The notes beneath the pieces were generated by a model that searched no databases, had not been told where the DNA came from, and saw only the letters and a list, made by a program, of their open reading frames with translations. From Cryptomeria japonica (Eukaryota > Streptophyta > Pinopsida > Cupressales > Cupressaceae): a DNA stretch of 64,000 bases. Positions 21,370-33,237 of the stretch are shown here, piece after piece. The position numbers and the translations under genes were made by a program. Numbering within the stretch: position 1 is the stretch's first letter; each line of letters opens with the position of its first letter. Where the stretch lies: contig NC_081414.1 of assembly GCF_030272615.1 (NCBI RefSeq), positions 659,256,292-659,320,291 on the forward strand, read 5' to 3'.

Positions 21370-22225
21370 TTCATTTATTGTAACTCCTTCTCAATCTGTT
21401 CTGGTAACCTTGCAAATGATTTAAAGCAACTTGTCTCTTTTCATCGAGCATTTCAAGCTCTTGTAATCTTGCAACCCGATAGTCTTCCTCTAATATGATG
21501 CTTTTTTAAGGAGACTCTTAAAGATGGTAGTTCTATTTCAATAGGTAGTATTGCTTCTATACCATAAACTAATGAATATGGTGTTGCTCCTGTAGGGGTG
21601 CGTACTCCTGTTCTATAAACCCAAAGAGTAGGATTTAACTGGAGATGCTAGTCTCGTCCTGCATCAGTGACAATTTTCTTTAGGATCTTTAATATTGTCT
21701 TGTTTGTTGCCTTTGCTTGTCCATTGATTTTCGGATAATAGGGTGTTGCAAATCTCTGTTGTATTTGAAATTTTTCACACAATTCTCCCATTTCTTGATT
21801 TTTGAATGGACGTCCATTGTCTGTCACTATGCACATTGGAATCTCATACCGATAGATAATATAATTAAGCATGAATTTTTCTATTTGCTTACCAGTGGTG
21901 TATGTAAGGGGGATTGCCTCTACCCATTTAGTAAAATATTCAGTAGCCGTTAAGATGAATTTGTGCCCATTGAAAGAAGTAGGATTAACTTTACCAACTA
22001 GATCTAACCCCCATTGTGAAAATGGTCATGATGATGTAATAGGTTGAAGATCCTGTGCCGGTGCATGAATGAGGTCTCCATGCATTTGACATTGTTTATA
22101 TTTTTGTACATATTTATTGGCATCCTTTTCCATAGTTGGCCAATAGTATCCAGTTCTTAACAATTTCTTTGATAGTGGCGGCCCACTTTGATGCGCCCCA
22201 CAAATTCCATCATGTACCTCCTTTA
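21370..22225 (-). pseudogene. Gypsy-1 integrase: zinc finger and catalytic core
   Basis: Going leftwards from about 22225, I read the HHCC finger (HDGICGAH, then YVQKYKQCQMHGD), the core start ILTATEYFTKWVEAIPL, CIVTDNGRPFKNQE, and FATPYYPKINGQAKATNKT. The first catalytic Asp (usually TATDYFTKW) is Glu and the catalytic Glu (GQAEATN in the family) is Lys; only the middle Asp (TDNG) remains. The enzyme would be inactive even without its stops. The frame continues through TPYSLVYGIEAILPIEIE to the insertion point at 21370-21374 and resumes at 14577. Confidence 0.85.
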
Positions 22226-22343
22226 GGGAAAGTTCTGCTTCTTCTTCATCAAGACATCAAAGAAGGGTTCCATCAAATCCCTTTCTATACAACGTGTCAG
22301 CAATAATAATGTATTTGGATTCCTGACGAATAAGAGTTTTCTT

Positions 22344-22910
22344 TTAATTTCTAGACAAATTAGGAGACATATACTGAGTATGTAAGTATGCATATATCTC
22401 ATTATACCATGGGGATTCAGGACCCACAATTACACATGCATATTCTGATGATGGAATCTCATATGACAGTATCATCAATTGTTCTACAATAAACTCAAAC
22501 TGAGTTTCATTATTAGGCATATTTAGTAGAGACCCTACTATAGACATGGCGTCGGCTGCCTTGTTTTGTATCCTTGGAATCTGTTCAAAAGTGATGTTAC
22601 TAAAATGTTCTTTGTAATCTTCTACCATTTGTTTATAAGGCAGCAATTTATCATCTTTTATGTTATAATCATCATTGACTTGATTTATAATCAACTTTAA
22701 GTCACCGTAGACTTGTAATTCTTTTATCCTCCACCGTACAGCGGTACGAAATCCTATGATGAGAGCTTCATATTCAACAATATTGTTCATACGGGGAAAA
22801 TTTATTTTGAATTACGTAGGGATAGAATCACCTTGAGGGGTGATGAAAATAATCCCAGCTCCAGCTCCATGATTTGTATAGGACCCATCAAAGTATAATT
22901 TCCACATGGT
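22344..22910 (-). pseudogene. Gypsy-1 archaeal-type RNase H (aRH)
   Basis: This second RNase H domain follows the ordinary one, as is characteristic of Tat elements. It begins WKLYFDGSYTNHGAGAG (Asp), then NIVEYEALIIGF (Glu), VYGDLKLIINQVNDDY (Asp), and IQNKAADAMSIVGSLL (final Asp). All four acidic residues are kept. A stop separates the first part (ending near 22812) from the second (22790-22344). The domain would remove RNA from the RNA-DNA hybrid and may replace or assist the retroviral-type RNase H. Confidence 0.85.
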
Positions 22911-22949
22911 AAATGTTGTCAATGTAAACACAAATTCATCAAGAAAGTT

Positions 22950-24330
22950 TATTAGTAGCGGGTGACTATCTTGCAAGGGATCCTTTGCTAACTGATCTGC
23001 TATAATTTGCCCTTTGATTGCCTTTCTGTCCACATACTCTATATCAAAATCACTTAAATTCATGACCCACTTAGCCAATCTTCTAGTCAATGTTTCTCTG
23101 CTTAACAAATATTTGAGTGGATCAAAACGTGCGATGAGTTGGACTTTGTGATAGCATATAATGTCTAAGTTTCTGAGATACAAAGATCATTGCTAGACAT
23201 GCTCATTCTATAGGAGTGTAATTAAGCTCATATCCAATTAGGGTTCTACTTATATAGTAGATTGCTCTTTCCTTTCCTTGATAATCATGTTGTGCCAACA
23301 AGGCTCCTAAAGATGAGTTTTTTGTTGATATATATAGTAATAGGGGCTTTCCTTGAGTACGTGGAACTAATACTGGAGTATTCAGAAGATAAACTTTTAA
23401 ATCTTGAAAAGAATCTTGGCATTGTTCTGTCCACTTGAAGGTAACTCCTTTTCTGAGTAAATACTGAAATGGATGGCATTTATCTACTAGTTATGCTATG
23501 AACCTTCTTATAGACTGTAGTCTTCCTTGTAACCCTCTCAACTGCTTAAGTCTTGATGGAGGTTGCATATCCATGATTGCTTTGACCTTTGCAAGATCTA
23601 CTTCAATTCCTTTGTTAGACACAATAAATCCTAAAAGTTTGCCTGTTGTTACACCAAACACACACTTTTGAGGGTTTAACCTGACATTGTACTACTTTAA
23701 TCGATCAAATGTCTTTGCAAGGAATTCAAGGTGACCTTCTCTTGTCTGTGATTTAGCTAGTAGATCATCCACACAGTCTTCCATGATATTGTGGATCATG
23801 TCATGAAATAGTGTCATCATAGCCCTTTGATATGTTGCTCCTACATTCTCAAGACCAAACGACATGACGTTCCAGCAGTATGTTCCCCATGGACAGGTAA
23901 ATATCGTCTTGTATTGATCTTCTGGTGCAATCATGATCTGGTTATATCCTGAGAAACCATCCATTAATGAAAGCATTTCATTCCCAGTAGTCAAGTCAAC
24001 TATCATGTCTATGTTGGGTAATGGGAAATCATCCTTAGGAAATGCTTTGTTTAGATCTTGAAAGTCGGTACAGATTCTTATGCCCCTAGTGGGCTTAGTC
24101 ACGCGTACCGGATTGGATATCCATTATAAATAGTCAATAGGTCAAATGAAGCACACATCCAGAAGCTTTTGGAGTTCTATTTTGATTAGTAATGCAATCT
24201 TTGGACACATTTTTCTTAGCTTTTGTTTGTACGGTTTAATTTCTGGTAGCAATGGTAAATGATGTAACACCAATTCTAGATCTAAGCTTGGCATATCTGC
24301 ATAGGACCAAGCAAAATTGATAGGACGTTG
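22950..24330 (-). pseudogene. Gypsy-1 reverse transcriptase and RNase H
   Basis: RT motifs run leftwards from about 24110: VTKPTRGIRICTDFQDLN, FPLPNIDMIVDLTTGNEM, LMDGFSGYNQIMIAPED, MSFGLENVGATYQRAM, then CVDDLLAKS, the YVDD box with Tyr changed to Cys. The ordinary RNase H follows (23480-22990) with SSLGALLAQHDYQGKERAIYY-like sequence and RLAKWVMNLSDFDIEYVD. The RT part 24102-23692 is one open frame; stops and frameshifts lie on both sides. This is the core enzyme of the element, now decayed. Confidence 0.85.
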
Positions 24331-24894
24331 TTTGAAAAACTGTATGAATTTTTCCTTTTTCTTCCTGGTTTAATGGTTTTGCTAAGTGAATATTATGTAC
24401 AACTTCTCCTTCTGCTATATTGACTTCTTAAGTTTCTTCCATGAGTAATGTTGAATTCTCTTTTTCAATGGGGAGATTGTCTAACTCACTCTTGCCATTG
24501 CGATCACTTTGATCCATATCTTATGTCACATAGGCACTTGCCTCTCCAAAGTATGTTGTTCTATCCAGGTCTACAACAAATCCTTCCTTGTGATCACCTT
24601 GTGGAAACCCTTCTCTGACACCAAGGAATCTTGCAATAGCTTCATCATTCTTAAACCAATCTAGAGTTGGTTTTCCTTCTCATCCCCATTCAATCAAATG
24701 TGAGTGTACAAGGGGTAATTCATTGCTCCCTTCTATTGTAACAGATTCTGATAACATGCATACCTGGTTATTTAAGTGACCTGATATATTTTCATCATCT
24801 ATAGGTGATTTGTGATCCTCTATCATGTCAATTGTTTGTGGGTTGGAATCATGATCAGATAGGAATTCATAGTCGCGAGAATTTGTCTCACTTT

Positions 24895-25548
24895 CTATGT
24901 ATGTTTTAGCTTCTGAGGTTTATCACTTATCTCTTCTTGTTCTTGCATCTGATTTTGTTGTAGATTCGTGAGCCTCCTTTGTATAGTGGTCGCCCTTCTT
25001 AACCCTAGTACAAGTCGTTGTAGTCTTTCTTCGTCTGATTCATTGGGTGGAGTTTGAGTTGTTTCCCTTGGCAAAAGTATTGATAACAACCAAGGATTAG
25101 GCTCATTTACTGGTGCTAAGCTTGTGTCTATTACCATATTTGCTTGTGTGGATATTTCAGATACTGTGTTGCTAGGTGACTTAGTGCTAGGTTCTTGTAG
25201 AGTTTGTCTCATATCTTCACCATCTAATTCTATACTAGGAGATGTTGGTGCTTTCTTGCTTGTCTGAGACGAAGAGGGAAATACTCGTGTTGACAACTAT
25301 CTTTGAGATATGTACTCTGACAGTAGCCTTGGTCTATTTAGTGTATCTAGTGTATGTTGTCTTGCTTCTATTATATTTGGTACATGTTTATATCCTAACC
25401 CTTGATTCTTTGGATTTTTGTTTGGTACAATGGGTTCTAATCTTCCTTGCTTTTGTGATCCCAAGCCAGTGGTACTATCATACCCAGGTTTTTGTAGCAT
25501 CTTGAATCCATTACCATACTGATCTAAAGGTAGCCTGGGTATTGTCAT
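24895..25548 (-). pseudogene. Gypsy-1 post-protease segment with a G-patch motif
   Basis: From 25548 the protein reads LDQYGNGFKMLQKPGY and then TTGLGSQKQGRLEPI, the pattern of a G-patch (aromatic-Gly, a helix, GLG, QG). G-patch domains bind RNA or helicases and are found next to the protease in some retroelements. A TAA/TAG-type break near 25297 splits it from 25296-24895, which is Ser/Thr/Pro-rich and ends in a basic Gln-rich helix (RRATTIQRRLTNLQQNQMQ). It lies between protease (25779-26474) and RT, in pol order. Confidence 0.62.
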
Positions 25549-25778
25549 GTCATCTTCTTCTCTGTATATCCAGTGATTAACATCTTCATTTAGAGATTCT
25601 TCTTGTAAATCTCCCCACCTAATGAAAGAGCATGAATCTAAGTATCTTACTATTTCTTTCCTTTGTCTTGTTTCATTACTGTGTTTTGAGGCTTCCCAAA
25701 AGACCTAGGAGAAAGAGATAATTGTTTTCCATTTGAGGTACTTGAAATATAGTATTCTCCACAACTAACATCCTTAAT

Positions 25779-26474
25779 CTACAAAGAAGATGTTGTATGT
25801 GCATTCTTATGTATTTCTATGATCGTTAATGACTCCATTTGTATAGTGAGGGGTGCTCCTTGATTAATGGGTACCTGGTTACCTACACTTGCCTTTAAGT
25901 GATTAGAGTGTTGGAATGGATTTGGATCACCCTTTATGGTGATTTCAATGCCATTATACGAGAATTTAACACATTGATGAAATGTTGATGGTACAACTTG
26001 CATGGTATGAATCCATGGGCGGCCCAGTAACATGTTGTACTCTAGTTCTCTGTCCAACACTTGGAAAGTAACCTCTATTGTTATAGGTCCTACTTGCACT
26101 GGTAGCGTAACTACACCTTTTAAAGGACACTCTTCATCATCATATGCTTTGATGTTTATTCTTTTTGAAGGATCAATGTGAAGCTCAAAATATCCCAATG
26201 CCTTAACCAGCTTTAATGTACAGATGTTGAGACCATCTCCTCTATCTATAAGTACTCTTTTAATTCTTCTCTTATGTATGTAAGCTTCTAGATGTAGCGG
26301 GTCATTATGGAGAAGTCTATCACTGGGAATATCATGTTCTGTGAATGCAATATGGGTACCATTAGCCAAATTCCCCACCATGGATTGGAAGGCATTTTCA
26401 TCTATATCTCTGTCAACTACTGAATCTTGAAGTGCTTTGTCCGGGATAGCTTTGTGAGATAGTGATATACGCAA
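25779..26474 (-). pseudogene. Gypsy-1 aspartic protease
   Basis: This is a retropepsin-like domain that would cut the gag-pol precursor. The active-site region reads VLIDRGDGLNICTL (family form near D-G/S-G-A). It is preceded by AYIHKRRIKR and followed by the flap-side strand VTLPVQVGPITIEVTFQVLD and LLGRPWIHTM, the conserved LGRPW motif of plant gypsy proteases. The usual DGGAGLN or DSGSSAD is DRGDGLN here, so the active site is probably damaged although the Asp remains. The frame is open for 231 codons. Confidence 0.82.
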
Positions 26475-26536
26475 TAGTTCAAAGAGTGATATCTGTGCCA
26501 GGGTTTTCTTGAGTTGCTCAACATTATAGGTCCCTA

Positions 26537-28972
26537 CTATTGGTGGTGGGTTTGTTGGTACTTTTGTAAAGTTACTTTAGATCTGCGAGTAACTACGACA
26601 TGGTCTTTGTCTCTAGGAGTTATCGTGATTATATCCACTGTATCATCTCTTGTGAGGGAATTGTTTGTAACATATGTTGTGTTATTAAGGTTCATTTCAT
26701 ATCCCTTCCTATAGTCATTATGTGCAAGTGTGACATCCATGATATGTGCTATAAGTTCATATTCAAACCATCCTGAATGAAATGGTTCTTCATGCCCCCA
26801 GTCCATAAGACAAAGATTCTTGTCTTCATCATATTTTGGTGCTTTTGACAGCATGCAAATTTGGTTATCATAGTTGTAAGTCTCTTGATATTGCTCATCA
26901 TTATTGAGTGCTTCTTGTGAATCATCATTTACTACATCCCTTGAGCTAATGGCATGAATAGTATAGTCATATGAGACTTTTATGTAGTTAGTTGTATTGC
27001 CTTGTGTTCTCGATGTAGATGCCTTCCCTTTATCATGTTTGACAAATGGATCTTTAAAGATGGTATGATTCATGTTTGCTGAAGTTTTGTTGGTATCAAT
27101 TATGATGTCACCTTGATCGATCATTTCTTGGATTAAGTTTTTCAATTTATAGCAACTTGGAGTTTTGTGACCTTTAGTACGATGATATTCACAGAAATCA
27201 CTCATTCCACCATGTAGGTTTGAAAGGACCCGGTTCATATACTCTTACTTCTGGCAAAGTTATCATGTTTGTCTGTATCAACTTTTTTAATGTTGATTCA
27301 ATAGGTTCCCCTAGAGGTGTGTAATTCCTTTTCGGAGCATTTACCCTTGGTAATTTTGTGTTCATATTTTGCGTAGCGTTTACATTGGTCGATACAATGT
27401 TATTCTCTGTATGTCGACTAAATGATTGACTTGGGCCTTGTAAAGACAAAATCGGTTGAGTTCTATTCATTGTATGGGCGTCTACAACACCATCGTTGCT
27501 CACATTTTTGTTGTTTGACCAAAATTTGGATTTATCATTGTTGTTGTTATCGCCATATTTTATGAGACCTTGTTATACTAGTACTTTCTCACACTTTAGG
27601 GCTTTTTCAGTGATTTTTTTAAATGTGGTCAAACATTTCATTTGTATCGGGTACTTGATTTTAGGGATAAGTTTTTTGTGAACATGTCAACTTGCTCTGC
27701 TTTGGGAATAATAGTCTTGCACCTTATATAGAGAGCTCTGCATCTTTGTATGAAGGATGTGAATGTTTCATTCTCATATTGTTTCACGGCACATGTGTCC
27801 ATCAAAGTGACTGGGGTTTCAATTTTATGTGAGAAGTTAGCAATGAAATGTTTAGCTAATTCACACCATGATGTGATAGTTGGTGGTAAATGTGAAAACC
27901 ACTCCAAGGGTGAGCCTCCCAGACTTTTAGGAAACAATCTCATTAGATAAGTGTCTTCAGTTGCAACCTCTATACATGTCGTAAAAAACTCTCTGATGTG
28001 ATCTCTAGGATCACCTTTCCCTCGGTATCTGTAAATTTTTGGTGTTTCAAAATGTGGTGGGAAAGGCAACATGCATAATGTGTGATCAAAAGGATAAGGA
28101 CATAAGTCCTGCATTGTGTAGATCTTTTTATCGTTACTGGTTTGCATAGTTGCCATATGTTGTTGCAGATTCTGTACCTGTTGGGACATATATATGTTTG
28201 AGTCAGAGGTACACTTTGCGCATGTATATTTCCCACAAAAGGATTCATGGTAGTATAACTAGGAGGTTGTTGAAAGGTACTATAATTGTAATTCTATGTG
28301 TTATGGGTTCCGCTAGGTACTGTGAAATAAGAGACATGTGAACCCATGTTTGACTGGGTTGTACTCATTGTATTAGCGGAACCTGGATTTGTATTCTAAT
28401 GACTGTATGTAGATCCTATGGAATAGGAAACCAGAGGTTGAGTCGCACTTGTTGTATGAGACACTTGTGTTTGAATAGGTGTTGAGACACTTGACATTAC
28501 CGGTATTGTGTGAGAAGCTAGGATATCTTGTGTGGTGTGCTAATGCTTATTGTTGAGGATGATTCACTTGATTGAGAAGTTGCGTTTGAAATGACATTTG
28601 TTTGTATGGATGATGTTGGTGCATTTTGAAGAAAACTTGAGGTCATCGCTTGCATTTGTGTCATACGTGGTATTTGACTGCTATTTGGACCTAAAGTATT
28701 TCCTAATGGTAAGATTGTTGTGATATCAAAATCTTCAGGTAATTTGGCCCCATTTTGTAATAACAACGAGAGATATTGTTCCTATCATTATGTATAAGAG
28801 TGTCTAAAATCATAAGGACATGTGGGTCTTGTTGAGCTAACTCAATCTCTTCGCGTGTTAAATTTTGTTGTATTTCATGTATTGTGGGTATTTCCTGAGG
28901 ATTTGACTATTGACTACTTGATATGTCCATGTTCCAAGTTGGATTTACTGACAGGTCGTTGTTTGGGTCCAT
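26537..28972 (-). pseudogene. Gypsy-1 gag
   Basis: It starts at ATG 28972 (MDPNNDLSVNPTWNMD). The N-terminal third is Gln/Ser/Thr-rich and low-complexity. The capsid core is at 28189-27638: YRGKGDPRDHIREFFTTC, LFPKSLGGSPLEWFSHLP and FTSFIQRCRALYIRC, the Retrotrans_gag pattern. A zinc-binding stretch CEYHRTKGHKTPSCYKLK (about 27150-27210), typical of Tat gag, follows, then a long acidic region to 26537. Frameshifts at about 27630 and 27200 and several stops break it. Gypsy-3 (41143-41700) carries the same capsid segment. Confidence 0.82.
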
Positions 28973-29486
28973 CTTACTTTTTGCCTTTTGTGACCTTGTG
29001 ACAGGCATTTAAGACTTCTATATGAGGATGGTTTAGAACCTAATGCAAGACGACAATAATGTAAGACTCTAAACCTAAATATAGAATATGCAATACTAGG
29101 CCAGACTCTCTATTGAGGATTTTGACGCGAGACTTGTTGAGTATTTCAAGATTTTTGCAACACAAGTTTTTCAAGCTCTTCTCTTAAAAGTTCTGTAGCA
29201 ATTTCTCTATCAATTCTATGAGCAATTCTCTATTTAGCTCGTACTCGACTCCTATATAATGAGGCATGTTTCTCTTTAATTACCAGGCCAAGTTACCTAA
29301 ACCGTCAATGATTTCTCATTGACCATCGTTTGGCACTAGATTAGGTTGCTCGAATGGGAGCAAACCATCACCTGCGAGACCCATTAAGATGCATGTTATG
29401 ACTTTCTAGGATGATTGTGTAAATGATGATGGACTAAGACAGATGTATATGAAATCTAATAAGGACCAAATCTAAGGGCATATATG

Positions 29487-29685
29487 AGGACGATAATAAG
29501 GACGTAAATGAGGACTATGCAACTTCTAAGGATGATAATAAGGATGTAAATGAGGACTTATGCAACTTCTAAGGATGATAATAAGGATGTAAATGAGGAC
29601 TTATGCAACTTCTAAGGATGATAATGAGGACATAAATGAGACTTATGCAACTTCTAAGGATGATAATGAGGACTATGTAAGGACT
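29487..29685. repeat. 43-bp tandem repeat in the Gypsy-1 leader
   Basis: About four and a half units contain ttctaaggatgataa, taaggatgtaaatgagg and acttatgcaac. Units are close to identical in the middle and diverge at the ends. Confidence 0.85.
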
Positions 29686-30639
29686 GCCAATGGTCACAAT
29701 TATGTAAAATTTTGAGTTTGCAGGATTGTCAGATGTTTCAAGATGAACTTTCTTTCTAGTAATTTTGTGTGTAGGACAAGTTTGTTGTTTTCCAAATCTA
29801 GGAATAGCTTTTTGAAGATAGGTATAGCTGACTGAACTGTGTTCTAACCAACTTTGAGAATTCAGAGATACGTAAGATAGGGCCTGAAATAGCCCAAATA
29901 CTGACTCAATACTGGTCTAGTACAACGATACATATAAAAGCATAGAATACAATCTTAGGCTATAAAGTGGACACCATTCAATGAGGCCCCCACAATAAAA
30001 TACCGAAACAAGACAAACAGATAGAGAGTCTGGCAGCACTGGCTCCACTCCACGGCACACACTTCTTGAGCATGCCAATCTCTCTTACCCCAAAGATCTT
30101 ATCACCGAGGGATTTTTGTCTCATAATTCAAGGTACATGAGGGGTATCTATGGGGTACGATCCACACTCCCGGAATCACTAAATGTAGGATTTGGGCTAC
30201 TAAGTTGGTTCTTAATGTAAAATTTTGGAGTGTCCTGATCCAACAACGACTTCTCAGAGAAAGCCACTTAAGACTTTAGTTGAGCTTATCGTTGCAGGGA
30301 AGGCCCCCACATATGTCAAATTCACTCAACACTCTAGTCACCTGACCAGTATATTTATATAGCAGCTCGAAAAACCTGCTCGAGAGTATGTTGGGAGAGA
30401 TGATATCCCCAATGCATCCCAATTCAAAGCACCCCTGTGGGGTGATGAAATCCCCAGTCAAAGATACCCCTCACTACTAAAATACAAAAATTCGGTGTTG
30501 TTATCACCTTCTCCCTTTCTCCCAAGACGTTGAAGGCAGGTGGAAAGGTAGTTGATGCAATAGTAGATCCACCCCAAACACGATAAAAAGTTATTTTTCT
30601 TAAATAAAATGAAGTGTGAGTTATTCTATTGATAGCCCG

Positions 30640-30842
30640 ATTCACGTTCATTTTAAAACCCAAATTTAGGTGTGAGATACGCATGTGCATGTCAATTTTA
30701 AAACACCATACCGAAATGTGAAAGCATGCATGTCAATTTTAACCAGGTTTATTTTAAGCCCAAAAGTGAAATGTGATAACATGCATGTCCATTTTAACCA
30801 AGTTTATTTTAAGCCCAAAATTGAAGTGTGATAGCATGAGTG
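30640..30842. repeat. Tandem repeat of about 57 bp in the Gypsy-1 leader
   Basis: Two to three units share gcatgcatgtc, attttaaccargtttatt and ttaagcccaaaa. Confidence 0.75.
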
Positions 30843-30969
30843 TTTAAGATTAAGTAATAATCTGATCCTCTTTGTAAATTCGCCACATGCTGCAAACAAA
30901 TTATCAATAATCCAAGAAAAATCCACAGAAAACATAAGCTTAACAATAAAAAAATGAATGTGTAAGGAT

Positions 30970-31560
30970 ACTTGAGCGATTGCGTGATTCTGTATGACCG
31001 ATTGTGTAATTTTGATAGAGCGATTGCGTAATTCTGACAGAACAATTGTGTGATACTAATAAAATGATTGCATGATCCTATCTAGGCGAATGCATGATAC
31101 ACAGATCTATATGAGAGAACTAGGATGTTGTATCTGTCAATGGTTGGTTGGTCCTCTAGATCTCGTATATTCTTTTCTGCCTTTAGGATTTGTTGATAGC
31201 ATTTGGCTTGTCTTCTTTGTTCCTTCATCCTCCTTGCACCCGAAAACCTGAATTGTACCTTATGTGCCATAAGATGTCATAATTAAAGCATATTCAGATT
31301 TAACAAATTTACTATAGAATCAAGACAAAACAAAGTGTAGCTAATGAGGAAAATAAGAAAGACAGAATGCATAAACCAACCAATGAATGCATATCAGGAT
31401 CTGATCGATTGCGTGACACAATCTAGACAATTAAGTGATGGGTTCCGCACGAATGTGTGATCCTGTGTGCTTGATTGTGTGATCATGTCTATACAATAGC
31501 GTGATTGTATAAACGCGATTGCGTGATTGTATAAATGTGATTGCGTGATTCTGACTCTGT
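30970..31560. repeat. Interspersed 22-bp repeat (gattgcgtgat) in the Gypsy-1 leader
   Basis: Six successive units of about 22 bases at 30970-31100, and about six more at 31400-31560, share the core gattgcgtgat with scattered C/T and G/A changes. The array at 31100-31400 is interrupted by other leader sequence. A related motif, in reverse complement, forms the array at 9600-9840. Confidence 0.7.
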
Positions 31561-31650
31561 TATGCAATCCATACAAACCTGCAAAAAATGAAAAAAATCC
31601 ATACGATCTGCAAAATCACACAGAAAACTGAGAAGGTTAAATTGCTATTA

Positions 31651-31669
31651 GTTCACGTCGGGTTCGCCA
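31651..31669 (-). other. Gypsy-1 primer-binding site
   Basis: The minus strand reads TGGCGAACCCGACGTGAAC three bases after the 5' LTR end. A TGG start and a CGAACCC-like core match the 3' end of a tRNA. I did not identify which tRNA. Confidence 0.65.
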
Positions 31670-31672
31670 GAA

Positions 31673-32872
31673 TGTCGTATGCCAAAATTCACAATGTAAT
31701 CAACTAGAAATCATAGGGAAATCACGAATCCCTATCCTAATAGAATTCTAAACAAATTCAATGAAATATAGATGCATATAGAATAATTCTAAACAATATA
31801 GAACTCCCTATTGTGCATCATGGCTTCCATTGTTCTTCTCTTCTTTGTGGTATGGTGGCTCTCAGATATCGCGCTAGCAACCTGCAAATGACACAAAGAT
31901 TCAAAGTTCGTGATTCAGAGAATGGAGATTGAATGCTCAATTTATAGATTATTGGAGAGGATTGAATGAGAGGTGGAACTTAGGTGAGCTCACATGTTGA
32001 TTGATAGTTGAATTGCTGATTTGGAGGTGGAACGGAATTGATTGAATAGATAAAATGAGTCAACTAATTGAGAAAAAAGTTGATTGAGAGATGAAAATGA
32101 GGGATTGAAATAAATAAAGAGGATGGGATAGATAGCTGATTGAAAGCTGATTGAGAGCTTTATTTAGAAAAAGCTAACTAAAAGATAGAAATAGGAATGA
32201 AGAGATAATTGAATTAATTAATTAATTTAGCATGTGCTTGCACTTTGACTTTGATTTTCAATTTAATCTTTGCATGAGATTTAATTCAAACATTGAATTT
32301 ATTTTAAATTCAATTTGTTATCTAAATATATTTAGAAATTGACTTTGATTTTCAATTTGATTTTTGAAATCATGCACATGTATTTGAAATTAGAAGAAAT
32401 TAGAATTTGGGGATTTGGAATTGAAGAATTCATTAGTTAATTAAATATTTTAAAGAAACTATTTAATTATTTAGAAATTGAATTTAATTAAATAATAAAG
32501 ATTATTTAAATTAAAGATTAAAATCATAATTAATTAAATAATAATATTTAATTAATATTTAGAAAAGGGTTAATGATTAATTGATTAATTGAATAGAGAT
32601 AGAAATTGAAAAAGAATTTATTTAAATAATAAAGATTATTTAAATAGAGGAATTAATCTGAATTAATTAAATAATAAACATTTAACTAACATTAGAAAAT
32701 GGTTCAATGATTAAATGATGATAGAATCAAAAATAGAATAATTAGTAAGATGATGAAGAAATATGAATTAGAAGAATAAGATTAATTAACTTACTTAAAT
32801 AATTAAAGAATTATTTAACTAATTGGAGGAATAATTAGTACATGATCAATGAGACATTTTTAGGTGTCTACA
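31673..32872 (-). repeat. Gypsy-1 5' LTR
   Basis: This 1200-bp copy (TGTCGTATGC to TTAGGTGTCTACA) is followed at once by the acctt target duplication. It drives element transcription on the minus strand in an intact copy. Confidence 0.93.
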
Positions 32873-33196
32873 ACCTTTATACAGGATCTCAAGCTTCACC
32901 CAGATATCATGTGCGGTCTGAAGTTCCATTACATTTGTCATTTCAGAATCAGTTAGGGCACTAAGTAATGCTTCCTTAGCTCTGATATTATATTAATCTT
33001 CCTTAACTTCATCAGGAGTGGATGATCCATTATGAGGAACAACATAGACATTCTTAGTAATCGTCCAGTAATCTTCTCCAAGACATTTCAAGTGCACCTC
33101 CATCCGGTTCTTCCACACAGTATAGTTGCTTCCATCAAACCTTAGACTATCCTTCTTGAAAAGAATACCTTGAGTTGCCATCTCGGATCTCCCCAA
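32873..33196 (-). pseudogene. Copia-1 gag, N-terminal part
   Basis: It starts at or near ATG 33196 (MGRSEMATQGILF) with a second possible ATG six codons in. It reads LRFDGSNYTVWKNRMEVHL, the usual copia gag opening, and LGEDYWTITKN. After a stop at 32993 the same protein can be followed through LTDSEMTNVMELQTAHDIW to LEILYKG at the Gypsy-1 insertion point. The rest is at 7130-7816. Confidence 0.85.
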
Positions 33197-33223
33197 GCGA
33201 TTAAGATTCTACTGGATGATCTA

Positions 33224-33235
33224 GCTCTTATACCA
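33224..33235 (-). other. Copia-1 primer-binding site
   Basis: The minus strand reads TGGTATAAGAGC just outside the 5' LTR: the initiator-Met copia PBS with one change (A for C). Confidence 0.8.
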
Positions 33236-33237
33236 AT

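Larger units (their letters stand above)
28990..31650. other. Gypsy-1 long repeat-rich 5' leader
   Basis: About 2.7 kb lies between the PBS and gag and has no supported coding frame. It contains three separate tandem arrays (listed below). Long leaders of this kind are usual in giant Tat/Ogre-type elements. Confidence 0.6.
7817..32872 (-). mobile_element. Gypsy-1: Tat-lineage Ty3/gypsy element with an antisense extra gene
   Basis: This large gypsy element is nested in Copia-1 gag with an exact 5-bp duplication (acctt at 7812-7816 and 32873-32877). It is in minus orientation: 5' LTR at right, PBS, long repeat-rich leader, gag, protease with G-patch, RT, RNase H, archaeal RNase H, integrase, then a plus-strand mobile-domain gene, PPT and 3' LTR at left. 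Two successive RNase H domains place it in the Tat lineage. The 14578-21369 element interrupts its integrase. Without that insertion it is about 18.3 kb. The LTRs differ at about 17 of the first 235 bases (by-eye count). Pol is dead: two of three integrase acidic residues are changed. Confidence 0.93.

Noticed and set aside
30970-31560. CRISPR-like regular repeats
   Set aside because: Units are degenerate and adjacent without unique spacers, and they lie in a plant retrotransposon leader.
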